Positions 26,389-36,294 of a stretch of DNA of 64,000 nucleotides are shown one piece after another. Under the pieces are notes generated by a model. It saw nothing but the letters and a program-made list of their open reading frames with translations, was not told the origin of the DNA and did no database searches. The translations under genes were made by a program, and so were the position numbers. The DNA is from an uncultured Paracoccaceae bacterium (GTDB lineage: Bacteria > Pseudomonadota > Alphaproteobacteria > Rhodobacterales > Rhodobacteraceae), in contig CAJWNQ010000001.1 of the NCBI GenBank assembly GCA_913043905.1, forward strand, positions 115,319 through 179,318, read 5' to 3'. Numbering within the stretch: the stretch's first letter is position 1; the number at the start of each line of letters is the position of its first letter.

Positions 26389-27494
26389 ATAAATTTGCTT
26401 ATATTATTTCAGCACACCGGAGTGCAGTTATTCCGAAGAGTGGAGCTTTCTCACAACTTCATATTCACGAATTAGCCGCTCCAGTTATTCAGAAAGTCTT
26501 AAAATCTGCTAATATATCAAAAAATAGTGTAACTGAATTAATTATGTCAAATGCTGTGGGGGCTGGCGGCAACCCAGCTCGATTAGCTGCATTAGCAGCT
26601 AATTTACCTGAAAGAGTTGGAGGTCTAACTATAGACCGTCAATGCGCTGGCGGATTAGACGCGATTTGGCTGGCAGCTCAAATGATTATGTCAGGTATTC
26701 ATGATGTAATAATTGCAGGTGGTTCTGAGAGCGCATCAAGACGTCCAATCAGGCTAGCAATAAATCCAAACGGTGGAGAACCCAAAACTTATATCCGCCC
26801 CAACTTCACAGGCCTAAAGGGCCGTGACCCTGATATGGTTGTATCCGCTGCAAAAATTGCAAATTCTGAAAAAATTACACGTAATGCACAAGAGGAATGG
26901 GCAATTAAAAGCCATCAAAAGGCATTAGTAACAGATTTTAACGAAGAAATAGTTCCCATACAAAAGCAAAAAATAGATTCGTTTACTAGAAATTTAACAA
27001 AAAAAACTTGTGCGCGCGCTGCAATATTAGAGGGCTCTATCACCTCAGCTACAACTGCAGTAGATTCAGATGCCGCAGCATTTTGTTTAATAGTGAGTGA
27101 GAAAATTGCACGTAACTATCCCAATGCTTTTCGCATTCAGATAGGATCTTCTTGCGCAAGCACTCCAGATGAACCTGTGAAGGCAACATTGGAAGCCATG
27201 AACCATGTTCTTGATGTAACTAAAATTAACCCAAATTCTCTAAAAGTTATAGAAATAATGGAAGCCTACTCCGCGCAAGCAATTATAGCGGCCACTGCTC
27301 ATAATTTTAATATAAGTAAAATAAATATTGGTGGAGGGGCACTAGCGCGTGGGCATCCTATTGGAGCCTCTGGTGCTATTTTAGCTGTCCGTTTATTCCA
27401 CGAATTAAAGAAGACAGGTGGTGCTGGATTGGCTACTATTGCTGCTGCTGGTGGGTTGGGGAGCGCACTTATTTTGACAAATCTACATTCTTGA
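26385..27494 (+). CDS. Thiolase-family protein with altered active-site motifs (YhfS-like)
   Basis: The ORF track starts early; the ATG at 26385 overlaps the ligase stop and gives MNKFAYIISAHRSAVIPKSG, 369 residues. The nucleophile region DRQCAGGLDAIW and the GGGALARGHPIGASGA histidine motif are present. However, the usual NEAF appears as MEAY (EIMEAYSAQAI), and the C-terminal CxGGG cysteine is replaced by alanine (LATIAAAGGLGSA). A standard thiolase needs that second cysteine for acid-base catalysis, so its reaction may differ. The gene's last 12 bases overlap the convergent bioY. Confidence 0.85.
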   Translation: MNKFAYIISAHRSAVIPKSGAFSQLHIHELAAPVIQKVLKSANISKNSVTELIMSNAVGAGGNPARLAALAANLPERVGGLTIDRQCAGGLDAIWLAAQMIMSGIHDVIIAGGSESASRRPIRLAINPNGGEPKTYIRPNFTGLKGRDPDMVVSAAKIANSEKITRNAQEEWAIKSHQKALVTDFNEEIVPIQKQKIDSFTRNLTKKTCARAAILEGSITSATTAVDSDAAAFCLIVSEKIARNYPNAFRIQIGSSCASTPDEPVKATLEAMNHVLDVTKINPNSLKVIEIMEAYSAQAIIAATAHNFNISKINIGGGALARGHPIGASGAILAVRLFHELKKTGGAGLATIAAAGGLGSALILTNLHS

Positions 27495-28028
27495 TAAAAT
27501 AGCATTCGGGCGTGATCTATACACACTACCAACAATCAGACTTGCCAAAAGAGCTTTTATTATATCGCCAGGCATAAACGGAACCATAGTCAGTGCCGCC
27601 TGACCTAAATCAACTTTTGCACCTAACATGTAATATGGAATGGCGATGCCATAAAGAACAAAAATGCCACCAACAATTGAACCAATTCCAGCAGCAAATC
27701 CCACTGAAATATTTCGCGTATGCTCCATTACGTAACCAGCAAAAAATGCTGCTATAGGAAAGCCAAATAAAAAACCTGCCCAAGGCGTTGTGAACACACC
27801 CAAGCCACCGCGACCACCTGCCAGAAGTGGCAAGCCTAGTGCAGTTAAAGATAAAAACAAAATAACGGCTAATGCGCCACGTTTAGCGCCTAGAATAGTG
27901 CCACATAGCATTATTCCAAGGCTTTGCGCTGTGATCGGAATTCCACTAATTAATGTTAGCTTTGGCAACAGCCCCAGTGCAGCAATCAATCCAGCAAACA
28001 ATGCGATAAAAACAATATTACGTTCCAT
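27483..28028 (-). CDS. bioY: Biotin ECF transporter substrate-binding (S) component
   Basis: This 181-residue membrane protein has about six helices and family motifs LTLISGIPITAQSLGIMLCGTILGAKRGALAV (about 24-55), GGRGGLGVFTTPWAGFLFGFPIAAF and MVPFMPGDIIKALLAS. BioY binds biotin and docks on the shared energising module. One nucleotide separates it from bioN, and bioN overlaps bioM, so the three form one operon in the order bioM-bioN-bioY. Its 3' end overlaps the convergent thiolase gene by 12 bp. Confidence 0.94.
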   Translation of the reverse strand: MERNIVFIALFAGLIAALGLLPKLTLISGIPITAQSLGIMLCGTILGAKRGALAVILFLSLTALGLPLLAGGRGGLGVFTTPWAGFLFGFPIAAFFAGYVMEHTRNISVGFAAGIGSIVGGIFVLYGIAIPYYMLGAKVDLGQAALTMVPFMPGDIIKALLASLIVGSVYRSRPNAILSRM

Positions 28029-28029
28029 T

Positions 28030-28632
28030 TTATTTACCTATCCCACCTCGTGCACGAAGAGCTTCCGCAACTCTATCAGCATCGTCCACAACTGTTATAA
28101 ACAGAGGTAGAATAATTCGCCAATTGGTTTGCTTTAACCCACGCGCCCGCCAACTTTCTGATAGTTGGCCTGCACGCTTTATTAATACAGGTGTAAAACG
28201 CATAACCATTCCAAGCGCAAGGCCAATTGGACCTACTTGAATGCCAATTCGCTTTAATGGTGATAAAAGCCACAAAAATAACTCTATCATATCAGTTAAC
28301 CGCGAAGTTAACGTTACAAAGTTAGCCAACGAAACTAGTATTATCAGACGCAAGCATACAACACTACCAGCTATGAATTCACCACGAAATACATGAAATG
28401 CCAAAATCAAACAAACAACCCAGAGCAATGGTCGCATTAAAGATAATCCTATTAGAAGCACTTCACGCGAAATTAATAAATAAAGAATTATTACTCCCAA
28501 TAATATAGCCATGAGAGCAACCCAGCTAATAACAAAGAAAAGTATGATTGAAATAACTGCAAGCGCTAACATTTTGAAACCAACACGTGCCTGGTGCGCC
28601 CAAGAAGAGCCAGCAATACTAATAGCCAGCAT
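28030..28632 (-). CDS. bioN: Biotin ECF transporter transmembrane (T) component
   Basis: The 200-residue product has four to five hydrophobic helices and the coupling helices of EcfT/CbiQ proteins. These show as RRLSESWRARGLK-like SESWRARG (about 161-168) and a second ARG motif VAEALRARGGIGK at the extreme C-terminus, which touch the ATPase. It links BioM to BioY in the inner membrane. It overlaps the bioM stop by 14 bases. Length is shorter than cobalt CbiQ but normal for BioN. Confidence 0.9.
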   Translation of the reverse strand: MLAISIAGSSWAHQARVGFKMLALAVISIILFFVISWVALMAILLGVIILYLLISREVLLIGLSLMRPLLWVVCLILAFHVFRGEFIAGSVVCLRLIILVSLANFVTLTSRLTDMIELFLWLLSPLKRIGIQVGPIGLALGMVMRFTPVLIKRAGQLSESWRARGLKQTNWRIILPLFITVVDDADRVAEALRARGGIGK

Positions 28633-29317
28633 GAGCCCGCCGTTTCATTTCCATAGTAAATTTAGATAAAATTTTATTAGCTGGGCCATCACCAATAACT
28701 TCACCATTATCCATCCAAATAATTCGGTCAAAATCTGCTAGGATGTTTGGGTCATGGGTAATCATAATGAGCTGTTGTTTTAGATCATTTAAGATCTCAT
28801 GTAATTGGAGTGACGTGGGAAGATCAAGACCCGCATAAGGTTCATCCAAAATAATTATTTCAGGTTCCATTGCTAAAACTGATATTAAACACAAATAATG
28901 GCGTTGACCTTGGGAAAGGTTATGGGCCAGGCGATCTGACCAATCTAAACGATTAAAGTTAGATAAAATGACACGAGCTTTTTTATCCGCCTCAGCGCGC
29001 TTCATTCCTTGTTGAGCTAGCCCAAAACTAATTTCTTCTGCACAAGTTGGAAAAATTATTTGATGATCTGGGTTTTGAAAGATAATTCCAATTGTTTTAA
29101 GCGCCCCTTTTCTATCTTTAAAGACATCGATATCATTAACTCTAATCTTCCCACTGGTTGGCGCAATTAAACCAGTAATTAATCGCGCTAATGTAGACTT
29201 TCCAGAACCATTAACACCAATAATACCAACACGATGTTCTGAAATATCCATAGTAATTTTATCGATCACACGATTATTTTCAAATTCTAAGACTATATCC
29301 TGCAAGTATATTGACAT
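28619..29317 (-). CDS. bioM: Biotin ECF transporter ATPase
   Basis: This 232-residue ABC ATPase of the EcfA/CbiO type has Walker A IGVNGSGKSTLARL (about 34-47), a Q-loop IIFQNPDHQIIFPTCAEEISFG typical of ECF ATPases (QNPDxQ), signature HNLSQGQRHYLCL, Walker B IIILDEPYAGLD and H-loop LIMITHDP. The signature reads LSQGQ rather than LSGGQ, which is frequent in BioM. It is the first gene of bioMNY and is divergent from an MFS gene across 88 nt. Confidence 0.92.
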   Translation of the reverse strand: MSIYLQDIVLEFENNRVIDKITMDISEHRVGIIGVNGSGKSTLARLITGLIAPTSGKIRVNDIDVFKDRKGALKTIGIIFQNPDHQIIFPTCAEEISFGLAQQGMKRAEADKKARVILSNFNRLDWSDRLAHNLSQGQRHYLCLISVLAMEPEIIILDEPYAGLDLPTSLQLHEILNDLKQQLIMITHDPNILADFDRIIWMDNGEVIGDGPANKILSKFTMEMKRRAHAGY

Positions 29318-29405
29318 CTTACCTATCCAGTACCTTGCTTATCAATTACATCGAATGTAATCCATCTTCAAGAAACATCGCGGAAATTTTCCCAATTGGA
29401 TACAC

Positions 29406-30614
29406 ATGAATTTAATAGCTCTAAAATCTCCAAGCTATAGACGTTATCTAATTGGGTCGGCAGCAGCCGTAAACGGATTATGGATTCTAAGAGTAGTAGT
29501 AACCTGGTTAGCTTGGGAGGTCGCGCAATCAGCAACCTTTGTAGGATTGATTGCAGCATTAACAATGCTCCCTACTATGATTATTGGACCATTTTTCGGG
29601 GCATTAATGGATCGCTCCAACATAATAAAAGCGGCCTATAGTACAAATTTTGGAATGATAATAGCAACTTTCGTAGCTATTATTGCATTACTTTTTAATG
29701 CAGTTAATCCAATTTTTTTAATCATCTTAGCAATTTATATTGGAATTATTACATCTGCACATCATCCCATGAGACTATCATTGGGTCCACGCTTAGTGCA
29801 TCAAAATCAAATAAGTTCAGTCTCTGCTTTAGCTGCCTTAAATTATAATACCGCACGTGTTATTAGTCCATTTATTGCAGGCACTATCATTGAATATTTT
29901 GGTGCAATGTCAGCACTCATAACCGCAATAATTTTATATCTACCAAATTTGGTAATCTATGCAACTTTAGAGCCACGTAAATTAAAAGCATCAACCGAAT
30001 ACCAAAGCATTGTTGCAGCAATAAAAGAAGGAATGAGCTTTGTCTGGTCACGTAAGTATTTACGCTTAATTTTCTTAGTATCTGCGGTTTATACAATATC
30101 AATCAGATCTATTGCAGAGATTTTGCCTGTAATAGCAGATGGAACTTTTTCTAAGGGAGCTGGTGGCTTAGGGCACTTGGCTGCTGCTGTTGGTGTAGGG
30201 TCACTATGTGCTGCATTTTTAAAAGCTATGGGAACATCTGAACGTGTACCAGCTTTTAATATATCTATAATGATTATTGCAGCTTTTGGAATGATAGCAG
30301 CGTGGATACTTACCATCACACAGTTTTGGCCAATTGCACTAATTTCAGCTACATGCGTGGGGTTTTCGGCAACTCATCTTGGCGTCAGTTTTCAAGCTGA
30401 GATTCAAGCAGATTTATACGATAACATACGAGGCCGAGTAATGAGTCTGTGGGGCATGGTGACACTTGGGTCCATGTCAATTGGCTCTTTATTACTTGGC
30501 TGGATGGCAGATACAGTTGGCGTTTTTATAGCGGGTTCAAGCTTAGTAATTTGTTCGCTAATTTTTTTACTTTATATTTTCATTAAGTCTTTAAGCTTAG
30601 ATAAAATAAATTAG
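29406..30614 (+). CDS. MFS transporter (enterobactin-exporter EntS-like family)
   Basis: The 402-residue protein has about twelve membrane helices. Its N-terminal half shows LKSPSYRRYLIGSAAAVNGLWILRVVVTWLAWEV, then GPFFGALMDRSNIIKA, the loop-2/3 motif of MFS carriers, and LSLGPRLVHQNQISSVSALAALNYNTARVISPFIAG, which resembles the EntS-like MFS_3 branch. The substrate cannot be assigned. It is a single gene divergent from bioM; no known transport partner is nearby. Confidence 0.82.
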   Translation: MNLIALKSPSYRRYLIGSAAAVNGLWILRVVVTWLAWEVAQSATFVGLIAALTMLPTMIIGPFFGALMDRSNIIKAAYSTNFGMIIATFVAIIALLFNAVNPIFLIILAIYIGIITSAHHPMRLSLGPRLVHQNQISSVSALAALNYNTARVISPFIAGTIIEYFGAMSALITAIILYLPNLVIYATLEPRKLKASTEYQSIVAAIKEGMSFVWSRKYLRLIFLVSAVYTISIRSIAEILPVIADGTFSKGAGGLGHLAAAVGVGSLCAAFLKAMGTSERVPAFNISIMIIAAFGMIAAWILTITQFWPIALISATCVGFSATHLGVSFQAEIQADLYDNIRGRVMSLWGMVTLGSMSIGSLLLGWMADTVGVFIAGSSLVICSLIFLLYIFIKSLSLDKIN

Positions 30615-30732
30615 ACAAGATAGTTAAATTTATTACTTTTTCTGGATACCTAATTCAACCATAGAAGCTGTTCAAGTTAGTGTTTTTATGTAGCATTAGA
30701 TTTACTTAATATATTTAAAGAGTTTATACAAA

Positions 30733-30760
30733 AAAGCTGGGGAGAATACTCCCCAGCTTT
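30733..30760 (-). terminator. Intrinsic terminator after nrdJ
   Basis: A 12-bp stem AAAGCTGGGGAG/CTCCCCAGCTTT with a 4-nt loop lies 127 nt past the nrdJ stop. On the minus strand the right arm continues into six T, so it mainly serves nrdJ, while it may also stop read-through from the MFS gene. Confidence 0.85.
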
Positions 30761-30886
30761 AATTCAAAGTCTGAAAATACTGCAAACCTTATTCAAATAT
30801 AAACTTAATTTAGCGTCACTCTTTCTCAGCCAATTACTCGGCTTTAGATTGGCGCTTTACCAAATTTAACAAAGCCGTATTTTAAT

Positions 30887-33800
30887 TTAGCTACAACCAC
30901 TGGTTCCCCCACAAGTATTGCATTTCATACATGTTCCATTTCGAACTAATGTATAATTTCCACAATCACCACATGCATCACCTTCATAACCCTGCATTTT
31001 TGCTTTAGCACGATCATCTAATTGAGGCATGGTAGCGGTCTGCTGAACAGCAACTGCCACTTTATTATCTGTGCTAGGAGCTTCTTGCAAAGATGTTTCA
31101 GCATCAAACAAATTAGCCTGCCCTCCTTGAAGAACCATAAGTTCTTGAGGCAAACGTTTTCGGAGATAACCTGTGGATGATACTTGCTTGATCATCGCAA
31201 GATTGCCTTCGTTTGTTTGCTGAGCGGTTGAAACGCCTTCGTTAGTGCCTTTGCCTAATGTATCAAAACTTTCACCTTCTGGCTGAACATGTGCTAAATC
31301 TGTGCGATCTAAGTAAGAAATAGCTAATTCACGGAAAATATAATCAAGAATTGAGGTTGCAGACTTAATACTATCATTACCTTGAACCATTCCGGCCGGA
31401 TCAAAACGTGTGAATGTAAAAGCATCCACAAATTCCTCCAATGGAACTCCATACTGAAGGCCAACAGATATTGCGATAGCGAAGTTATTCATCATCGCAC
31501 GGAAACCCGCACCTTCTTTATGCATATCGATAAAAATCTCACCAATTTTACCGTCTTCATATTCCCCCGTACGTAAATATACTTTGTGACCGCCAACATT
31601 AGCTTTTTGAGTATAACCTTTACGACGCTCTGGTAAGCGCTCTCGCGCCTGTCGGTTAACTTCTTTAACAATCACTTTTTCAACAATTTTTTCTGCTAAA
31701 ATTTGTACACGGTCACCCGCTGACGCTTCCATTAAGGTTGTTTCTAAATCTTCTTCGTCGTCATCATCAACTAGAGCAGATGATAATGGCTGTGAAAGTT
31801 TTGAGCCGTCCCTATATAAAGCGTTGGCCTTAACACCTAAAGACCAAGATAATTCATATGCCTCTTGGCAATCTTCGATTGTTGCATCATTTGGCATATT
31901 AATTGTTTTTGATATTGCCCCAGATATAAAGGATTGTGCTGCGGCCATCATAGTTATGTGGCTCTCAACTGACAAATATCGTGTGCCAATACGGCCACAT
32001 ACATTTGCACAATCAAACACATCATAGTGCTCCTCTTTTAAGTGTGGGGCACCTTCTAGTGTCATGGTTCCACAAACGTGATTGTTAGCACCCTCAACTT
32101 GCTTCTTAGAGAAACCAAGGTGTGATAACAAATCAAACGATGGATTATTTAAAAGATCCTCTGGTATGCCCAAAGTTCCTTTGCAAAAGTCCACGCCTAG
32201 TGTCCATTGATTAAAGACAAATCTAATATCAAAAGCTGAAGGTAAAGCCGCTTCAACTTTATCAATTTCTGTTTGTCCAAAACCATGCCCAACTAACGCT
32301 GTATGATTAATACCCGGAGCGTTACCCATGCTACCATGACCAACTGCATAAGATATAATTTCTTCTGCCTGAGCCGAACCATACCCCATTTTAGCCAATG
32401 CGGCTGGAACTGATTGGTTTATAATCTTAAAATAACCACCACCCGCTAATTTTTTAAATTTCACTAACGCAAAGTCTGGTTCAATACCTGTTGTGTCACA
32501 ATCCATAACTAGTCCAATTGTGCCCGTTGGCGCAATCACAGATACCTGTGCATTACGATAACCATGCTGCTCACCAAGTTGAACTGCTTCTTCCCAAGAA
32601 GTTTTAGCTAATTCCACAATATTACGGTCTGGACAGTTTTTGGAGTCTAGTGGGACCGGCTTTATTTCCAGCCCCTCATAACCAGCTTTTTTACCGAAAG
32701 CAGCACGTTTATGATTACGCATTACACGCAACATATGCTGAGCATTTTTCTCATAGCCTGGAAAAGGACCAAGTTCTTTAGCCATTTCAGCAGACGTTTT
32801 GTAAGAAACACCAGTCATTAAAGCTGTTAATGCTGCACACATAGAGCGCCCCTGATCACTATCATAGGATAATCCCATGTTCATAAGTAATCCGCCTATG
32901 TTGGCATAACCTAAGCCAAGTGTGCGGAAATCGTATGAACCCCGCGCAATGGCTTCAGATGGAAATTGTGCCATTAGAACTGATGTTTCCAACGTAATAG
33001 TCCACAATCGAGTTGCATGCATATAAGAATCAGCATTAAATTGGCCATCTTCAAAGAATTTCAAGAGGTTCATAGAGGCTAAATTACAGGCTGTGTCATC
33101 AAGGAACATATATTCAGAACATGGGTTTGATGCACGAATTTGACCATCTTCAGGGCATGTGTGCCATGCGTTTATAGTGTCATGATATTGTACACCTGGA
33201 TCAGCACAGGCCCACGCAGCGTGACCCACATCTTCCCACAATTCTTTAGCTTTAACAGTTTTAGATACTTTTCCATCCGTGCGGCGTATTAATTCCCAAT
33301 CTTCATCGTTCTGTACTGCTTTTAAAAATGCATCTGTTACACGAACAGAATTATTGGAGTTTTGCCCAGCAACAGTATTATATGCTTCAGAATCCCAATC
33401 TACGTCATAAGTTGGAAATTCAATGCTGCTGTAGCCCTGGCGCGCATACTGTAAAACACGATTTACATATGTTTCTGGTATCATCACCTTTTTTGCAGAT
33501 TTAATTGCTATTTTAAGTGCTGCATTTGCCTTTGGGTCAAATGCATCAACTTCAGCACCATCCCATTGCTGAATAGAAGCAAAAATTTCGTTTAATTTTA
33601 ACTCATGCAATTTTGAGCCTGCCACAAGTGATGCTACTTTTTGCTCTTCTTTAACTTTCCAGTTTATAAATTCTTCTACATCAGGGTGATCCATATCACA
33701 GACTACCATTTTTGCTGCACGTCGAGTTGTACCACCAGATTTAATAGCACCAGCTGCACGATCACCAATCTTTAAAAAAGACATAAGACCGGAAGACTTC

Positions 33801-34540
33801 CCCCCCCCACCTAAAGATTCGTCTGAGCCCCGCAAAGAAGAAAAATTAGTACCAGTGCCAGAACCATATTTAAACAGGCGGGCTTCACGCACCCACAAGT
33901 CCATAATACCCCCCTCATTTACTAGGTCATCTTTTACAGATTGAATGAAACATGCATGTGGTTGTGGGTGCTCATATGAGCTTGTTGATTGAACCATTTT
34001 ACCAGTTTTGTAATCTACGTAATGGTGACCTTGTGATGGACCATCTATGCCGTAAGCCCAATGCAATCCAGTATTAAACCATTGAGGACTATTGGGTGCA
34101 GTCATCTGACCGGCCAACATATAACGCATTTCATCAAAATATGTGCGCGCATCCATTTCAGAATCAAACATACCACCTTTCCAACCCCAATACGCCCAAG
34201 CCCCAGCCAAACGATTAAACACTTGTTTAGAGGAGGTTTCTCCTAAATATTCTCCATTTGGCTTTACTTGCTTTCCATCACGGGGCGCAGAGCGCCATAA
34301 AAATTCAGGAATACCATCTTCTTGAATGCGGACAAGATCGTTAGAAACTCCAGCTTTACGAAAATATTTTTGTGCAATCACATCAGAAGCGACTTGGCTC
34401 CAAGCCTTTGGTACTTCAACATTATCTAAGGAAAACACGATAGATCCATTTGGATTACGAATTTCAGAAGTTGTTCGGTGAAATTCAATACCAGTATATG
34501 TGTCTTGATTTTCTTTCGTAAAGCGTCGTTCTATTTTCAT
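30887..34540 (-). CDS. nrdJ: Adenosylcobalamin-dependent class II ribonucleotide reductase
   Basis: The 1217-residue enzyme reduces ribonucleotides using an AdoCbl-derived radical. Seen in order are the vitamin-B12-dependent RNR N-terminus with [13 protein letters not shown], the catalytic regions [11 protein letters not shown] and [21 protein letters not shown] (NPCSE with the active-site cysteine) and [19 protein letters not shown]. The alphaproteobacterial C-terminal extension has a zinc-ribbon-like CGDCG...CMKCNTCGG tail carrying the shuttle cysteines. Full-length for the large form. With cobT and cobS in the same window, B12 dependence of DNA synthesis is clear. An NrdR-like box overlaps its promoter. 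Confidence 0.97.
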   Translation of the reverse strand: MKIERRFTKENQDTYTGIEFHRTTSEIRNPNGSIVFSLDNVEVPKAWSQVASDVIAQKYFRKAGVSNDLVRIQEDGIPEFLWRSAPRDGKQVKPNGEYLGETSSKQVFNRLAGAWAYWGWKGGMFDSEMDARTYFDEMRYMLAGQMTAPNSPQWFNTGLHWAYGIDGPSQGHHYVDYKTGKMVQSTSSYEHPQPHACFIQSVKDDLVNEGGIMDLWVREARLFKYGSGTGTNFSSLRGSDESLGGGGKSSGLMSFLKIGDRAAGAIKSGGTTRRAAKMVVCDMDHPDVEEFINWKVKEEQKVASLVAGSKLHELKLNEIFASIQQWDGAEVDAFDPKANAALKIAIKSAKKVMIPETYVNRVLQYARQGYSSIEFPTYDVDWDSEAYNTVAGQNSNNSVRVTDAFLKAVQNDEDWELIRRTDGKVSKTVKAKELWEDVGHAAWACADPGVQYHDTINAWHTCPEDGQIRASNPCSEYMFLDDTACNLASMNLLKFFEDGQFNADSYMHATRLWTITLETSVLMAQFPSEAIARGSYDFRTLGLGYANIGGLLMNMGLSYDSDQGRSMCAALTALMTGVSYKTSAEMAKELGPFPGYEKNAQHMLRVMRNHKRAAFGKKAGYEGLEIKPVPLDSKNCPDRNIVELAKTSWEEAVQLGEQHGYRNAQVSVIAPTGTIGLVMDCDTTGIEPDFALVKFKKLAGGGYFKIINQSVPAALAKMGYGSAQAEEIISYAVGHGSMGNAPGINHTALVGHGFGQTEIDKVEAALPSAFDIRFVFNQWTLGVDFCKGTLGIPEDLLNNPSFDLLSHLGFSKKQVEGANNHVCGTMTLEGAPHLKEEHYDVFDCANVCGRIGTRYLSVESHITMMAAAQSFISGAISKTINMPNDATIEDCQEAYELSWSLGVKANALYRDGSKLSQPLSSALVDDDDEEDLETTLMEASAGDRVQILAEKIVEKVIVKEVNRQARERLPERRKGYTQKANVGGHKVYLRTGEYEDGKIGEIFIDMHKEGAGFRAMMNNFAIAISVGLQYGVPLEEFVDAFTFTRFDPAGMVQGNDSIKSATSILDYIFRELAISYLDRTDLAHVQPEGESFDTLGKGTNEGVSTAQQTNEGNLAMIKQVSSTGYLRKRLPQELMVLQGGQANLFDAETSLQEAPSTDNKVAVAVQQTATMPQLDDRAKAKMQGYEGDACGDCGNYTLVRNGTCMKCNTCGGTSGCS

Positions 34541-34641
34541 GTTTGCCTCATTTTTTAAATTACTGCCTGTTTGGTCATAAATTTAGACTTTATCTTAAGT
34601 ATTTTAGCCCATGTTGATACTTATTCTTAAAATATTAACGA

Positions 34642-34657
34642 ACACTAGATATAGTAT
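34642..34657 (-). promoter_or_regulatory. Probable NrdR box overlapping the nrdJ -10 element
   Basis: ACACTAGATATAGTAT matches 14 of 16 positions of the published NrdR consensus (acaCwAtATaTwGtgt, recalled). It lies about 100 bp upstream of the nrdJ ATG. I could not find a convincing second box at the usual helical spacing. Confidence 0.65.
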
Positions 34658-34678
34658 TCTGTCTAACTACAGGCACAA
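34651..34678 (-). promoter_or_regulatory. Candidate nrdJ promoter
   Basis: Reading the minus strand, TTGTGC and TACTAT are spaced by 16 nt. The -10 lies inside the NrdR-like box, an arrangement expected for repression when NrdR binds. The remaining gene-free DNA from 34679 to 34891 shows no further structure I recognise, and no cobalamin riboswitch. Confidence 0.45.
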
Positions 34679-34891
34679 ACTGTATCATCTAAGCCTCACG
34701 GTCAACGACTTTATTTTGATTTTTCATACATTTTTAAGTTGACGCAGTATACTATGGGGCCTGTGGATAACTCAAATTTAAGGATACATAATTAGAAGAC
34801 TAAAATAATTTATATTTTATCAATAGATAGCAGTTATTAAGCACAAATTTGGAATAAAAATCAATATCGAAAAAAATATTAATATTAAAAA

Positions 34892-34911
34892 AAATCGCCA
34901 CTTGGCGATTT
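34892..34911 (-). terminator. Terminator after tRNA-Pro
   Basis: AAATCGCC/GGCGATTT forms an 8-bp stem with loop ACTT, followed on the minus strand by a run of T. It lies 21 nt past the tRNA 3' end. Confidence 0.85.
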
Positions 34912-34932
34912 AATTTAAAGCTTTTATAAAAC

Positions 34933-35009
34933 TGGTCGGGACGGCTGGATTCGAACCAACGACCCCTTGTACCCAAAACAAGTGCGCTACCAGACTGCGC
35001 CACGCCCCG
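34933..35009 (-). tRNA. tRNA-Pro (UGG)
   Basis: The 77-nt gene has acceptor arms CGGGGCG/CGTCCCG with one G-U pair, D-arm GCGC...GCGC, anticodon stem CTTGT/ACAAG with loop TTTGGGT and anticodon TGG (34973-34975), T-loop TTCGAAT, and an encoded CCA. The ORF-track entry 34800-35003 is a shadow of this gene. Confidence 0.97.
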
Positions 35010-35082
35010 ACTGATGCGCGGTTTACAAAACTAGTTCAGCAATGGAAAGCCCTAAAATGCATGATCGCACCAAAAAAATAAA

Positions 35083-35511
35083 TTAACACTTCCAAACAGC
35101 ATGTTTATTTTCAACCATTGGGTATCGCATTTCAGTACCTTCTTTAATTCCCAACTTTGCTACCATGCCTCCATTTATTTCAAGAACATATTGTATTGCA
35201 TCGCCACCAAAGAGACTAGACAAATCCAATGGTCGAGCATTTTGGTGGATTTTTTTAAGGAGGCCTTTAGAATTAAAAAATAGTATATCTAATGGGATCA
35301 GTGTATTACGCATCCAAAAATTAACGGATTGTTCATTAGGGTATACAAAAATCATCCCTGTGAATCTACCTAATGTTTCGCGAAACATAAGGCCTTGCGC
35401 TCGTTCGGCTTCATTATCAGCAAGCTCAACACTAAACTTGGCAGATCCACCGCTCCAACGTAAATCTATATAAGATTCTGAACAAATATCAGCCAAGGCA
35501 AAGCCAGGCAC
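35083..35511 (-). CDS. DUF192 exported protein, start uncertain
   Basis: The protein is a single DUF192 domain: IDLRWSGGSAKFSVELADNEAERAQGLMFRE, then FWMRNTLIPLDILFFNSKG and YVLEINGGMVAKLGIKEGTE. The function of the family is unknown. With the GTG at 35511 the N-terminus would be MPGFALADICSE, only the end of a signal peptide. The frame stays open upstream and reads [21 protein letters not shown], a complete signal sequence, but it has no ATG, GTG, TTG or CTG before the stop at 35566-35568. Translation may begin at an ATA/ATT beside the pdxH stop codon, or the export signal has decayed. Confidence 0.82.
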   Translation of the reverse strand: MPGFALADICSESYIDLRWSGGSAKFSVELADNEAERAQGLMFRETLGRFTGMIFVYPNEQSVNFWMRNTLIPLDILFFNSKGLLKKIHQNARPLDLSSLFGGDAIQYVLEINGGMVAKLGIKEGTEMRYPMVENKHAVWKC

Positions 35512-35549
35512 CGTGATAAATATTCCAAAAATAATTGTTATAATTTTTA

Positions 35550-36152
35550 TTATGGGCTTAACCGATCAATTGTCCAGTTAGAATCTCTAAGTTTGCGTAT
35601 CCAGCGAAACCTATCATGTAGGCGGGATTCTCCGTCTGCCCAAAATTCAATTTCAGTTGGATAAATACGAAACCCACCCCAAAAAGTAGGGCGCTTAGGT
35701 GTAGGCCCATTTTCTGACAAAGCATTATCATACCAACCTTGAAGAACAGAACGATCTTTAATAACTTGAGATTGGCGTGATGCAATTGCACCCACTCTGC
35801 TTTGAGGTGAGCGACTATCAAAATAAGCATCAGCTTGACTACCTTCGGCTTTTTCGACACTTCCACGTACCCTAATTTGCCTGCCTAGAGATTTCCAGTG
35901 CAACACAAATGCTACTTGGCCTGAAGCAATCAATTCCCGGCCTTTTTTACTATCGTAATTTGTATAAAAAACAAAAGCATCTTGCTCTATTTCTTTAAGC
36001 AGTACCATTCTTACATTTGGCAAACCGCAATCATCAACCGTAGCCAAAGCTATTGCATTAGGATCATTTGGCTCCAAATCCCTTGCCTTGCCTAACCAAT
36101 TGTTAGCAATCTCAAAAGGGTTTTCACCTGCAAATATTCCTGCTCTATCCAT
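35550..36152 (-). CDS. pdxH: Pyridoxamine 5'-phosphate oxidase
   Basis: This 200-residue flavoprotein oxidises PNP/PMP to pyridoxal 5'-phosphate. Conserved segments include [43 protein letters not shown] (FMN site), [41 protein letters not shown] and the C-terminal [20 protein letters not shown] with the final LSP. Length is slightly shorter than Escherichia PdxH (218). It is followed closely by the DUF192 gene and is divergent from fabI over 142 nt. Confidence 0.95.
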   Translation of the reverse strand: MDRAGIFAGENPFEIANNWLGKARDLEPNDPNAIALATVDDCGLPNVRMVLLKEIEQDAFVFYTNYDSKKGRELIASGQVAFVLHWKSLGRQIRVRGSVEKAEGSQADAYFDSRSPQSRVGAIASRQSQVIKDRSVLQGWYDNALSENGPTPKRPTFWGGFRIYPTEIEFWADGESRLHDRFRWIRKLRDSNWTIDRLSP

Positions 36153-36294
36153 AATACTCCACCTTTGTTTGAGGCTAAGATAACGCCAATATGGCTGATG
36201 GCAAGTAAATGCATTCTAATTCACCCTTTTTCTTGAAGCTGACGCGCCCTTGATCTATTCATAAGTAATTATTTAAATACATTGGGGAACTATC

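Noticed and set aside
34800-35003. 67-residue ORF in the track
   Set aside because: Its N-terminus [24 protein letters not shown] is read straight from the tRNA-Pro gene; it is a shadow.
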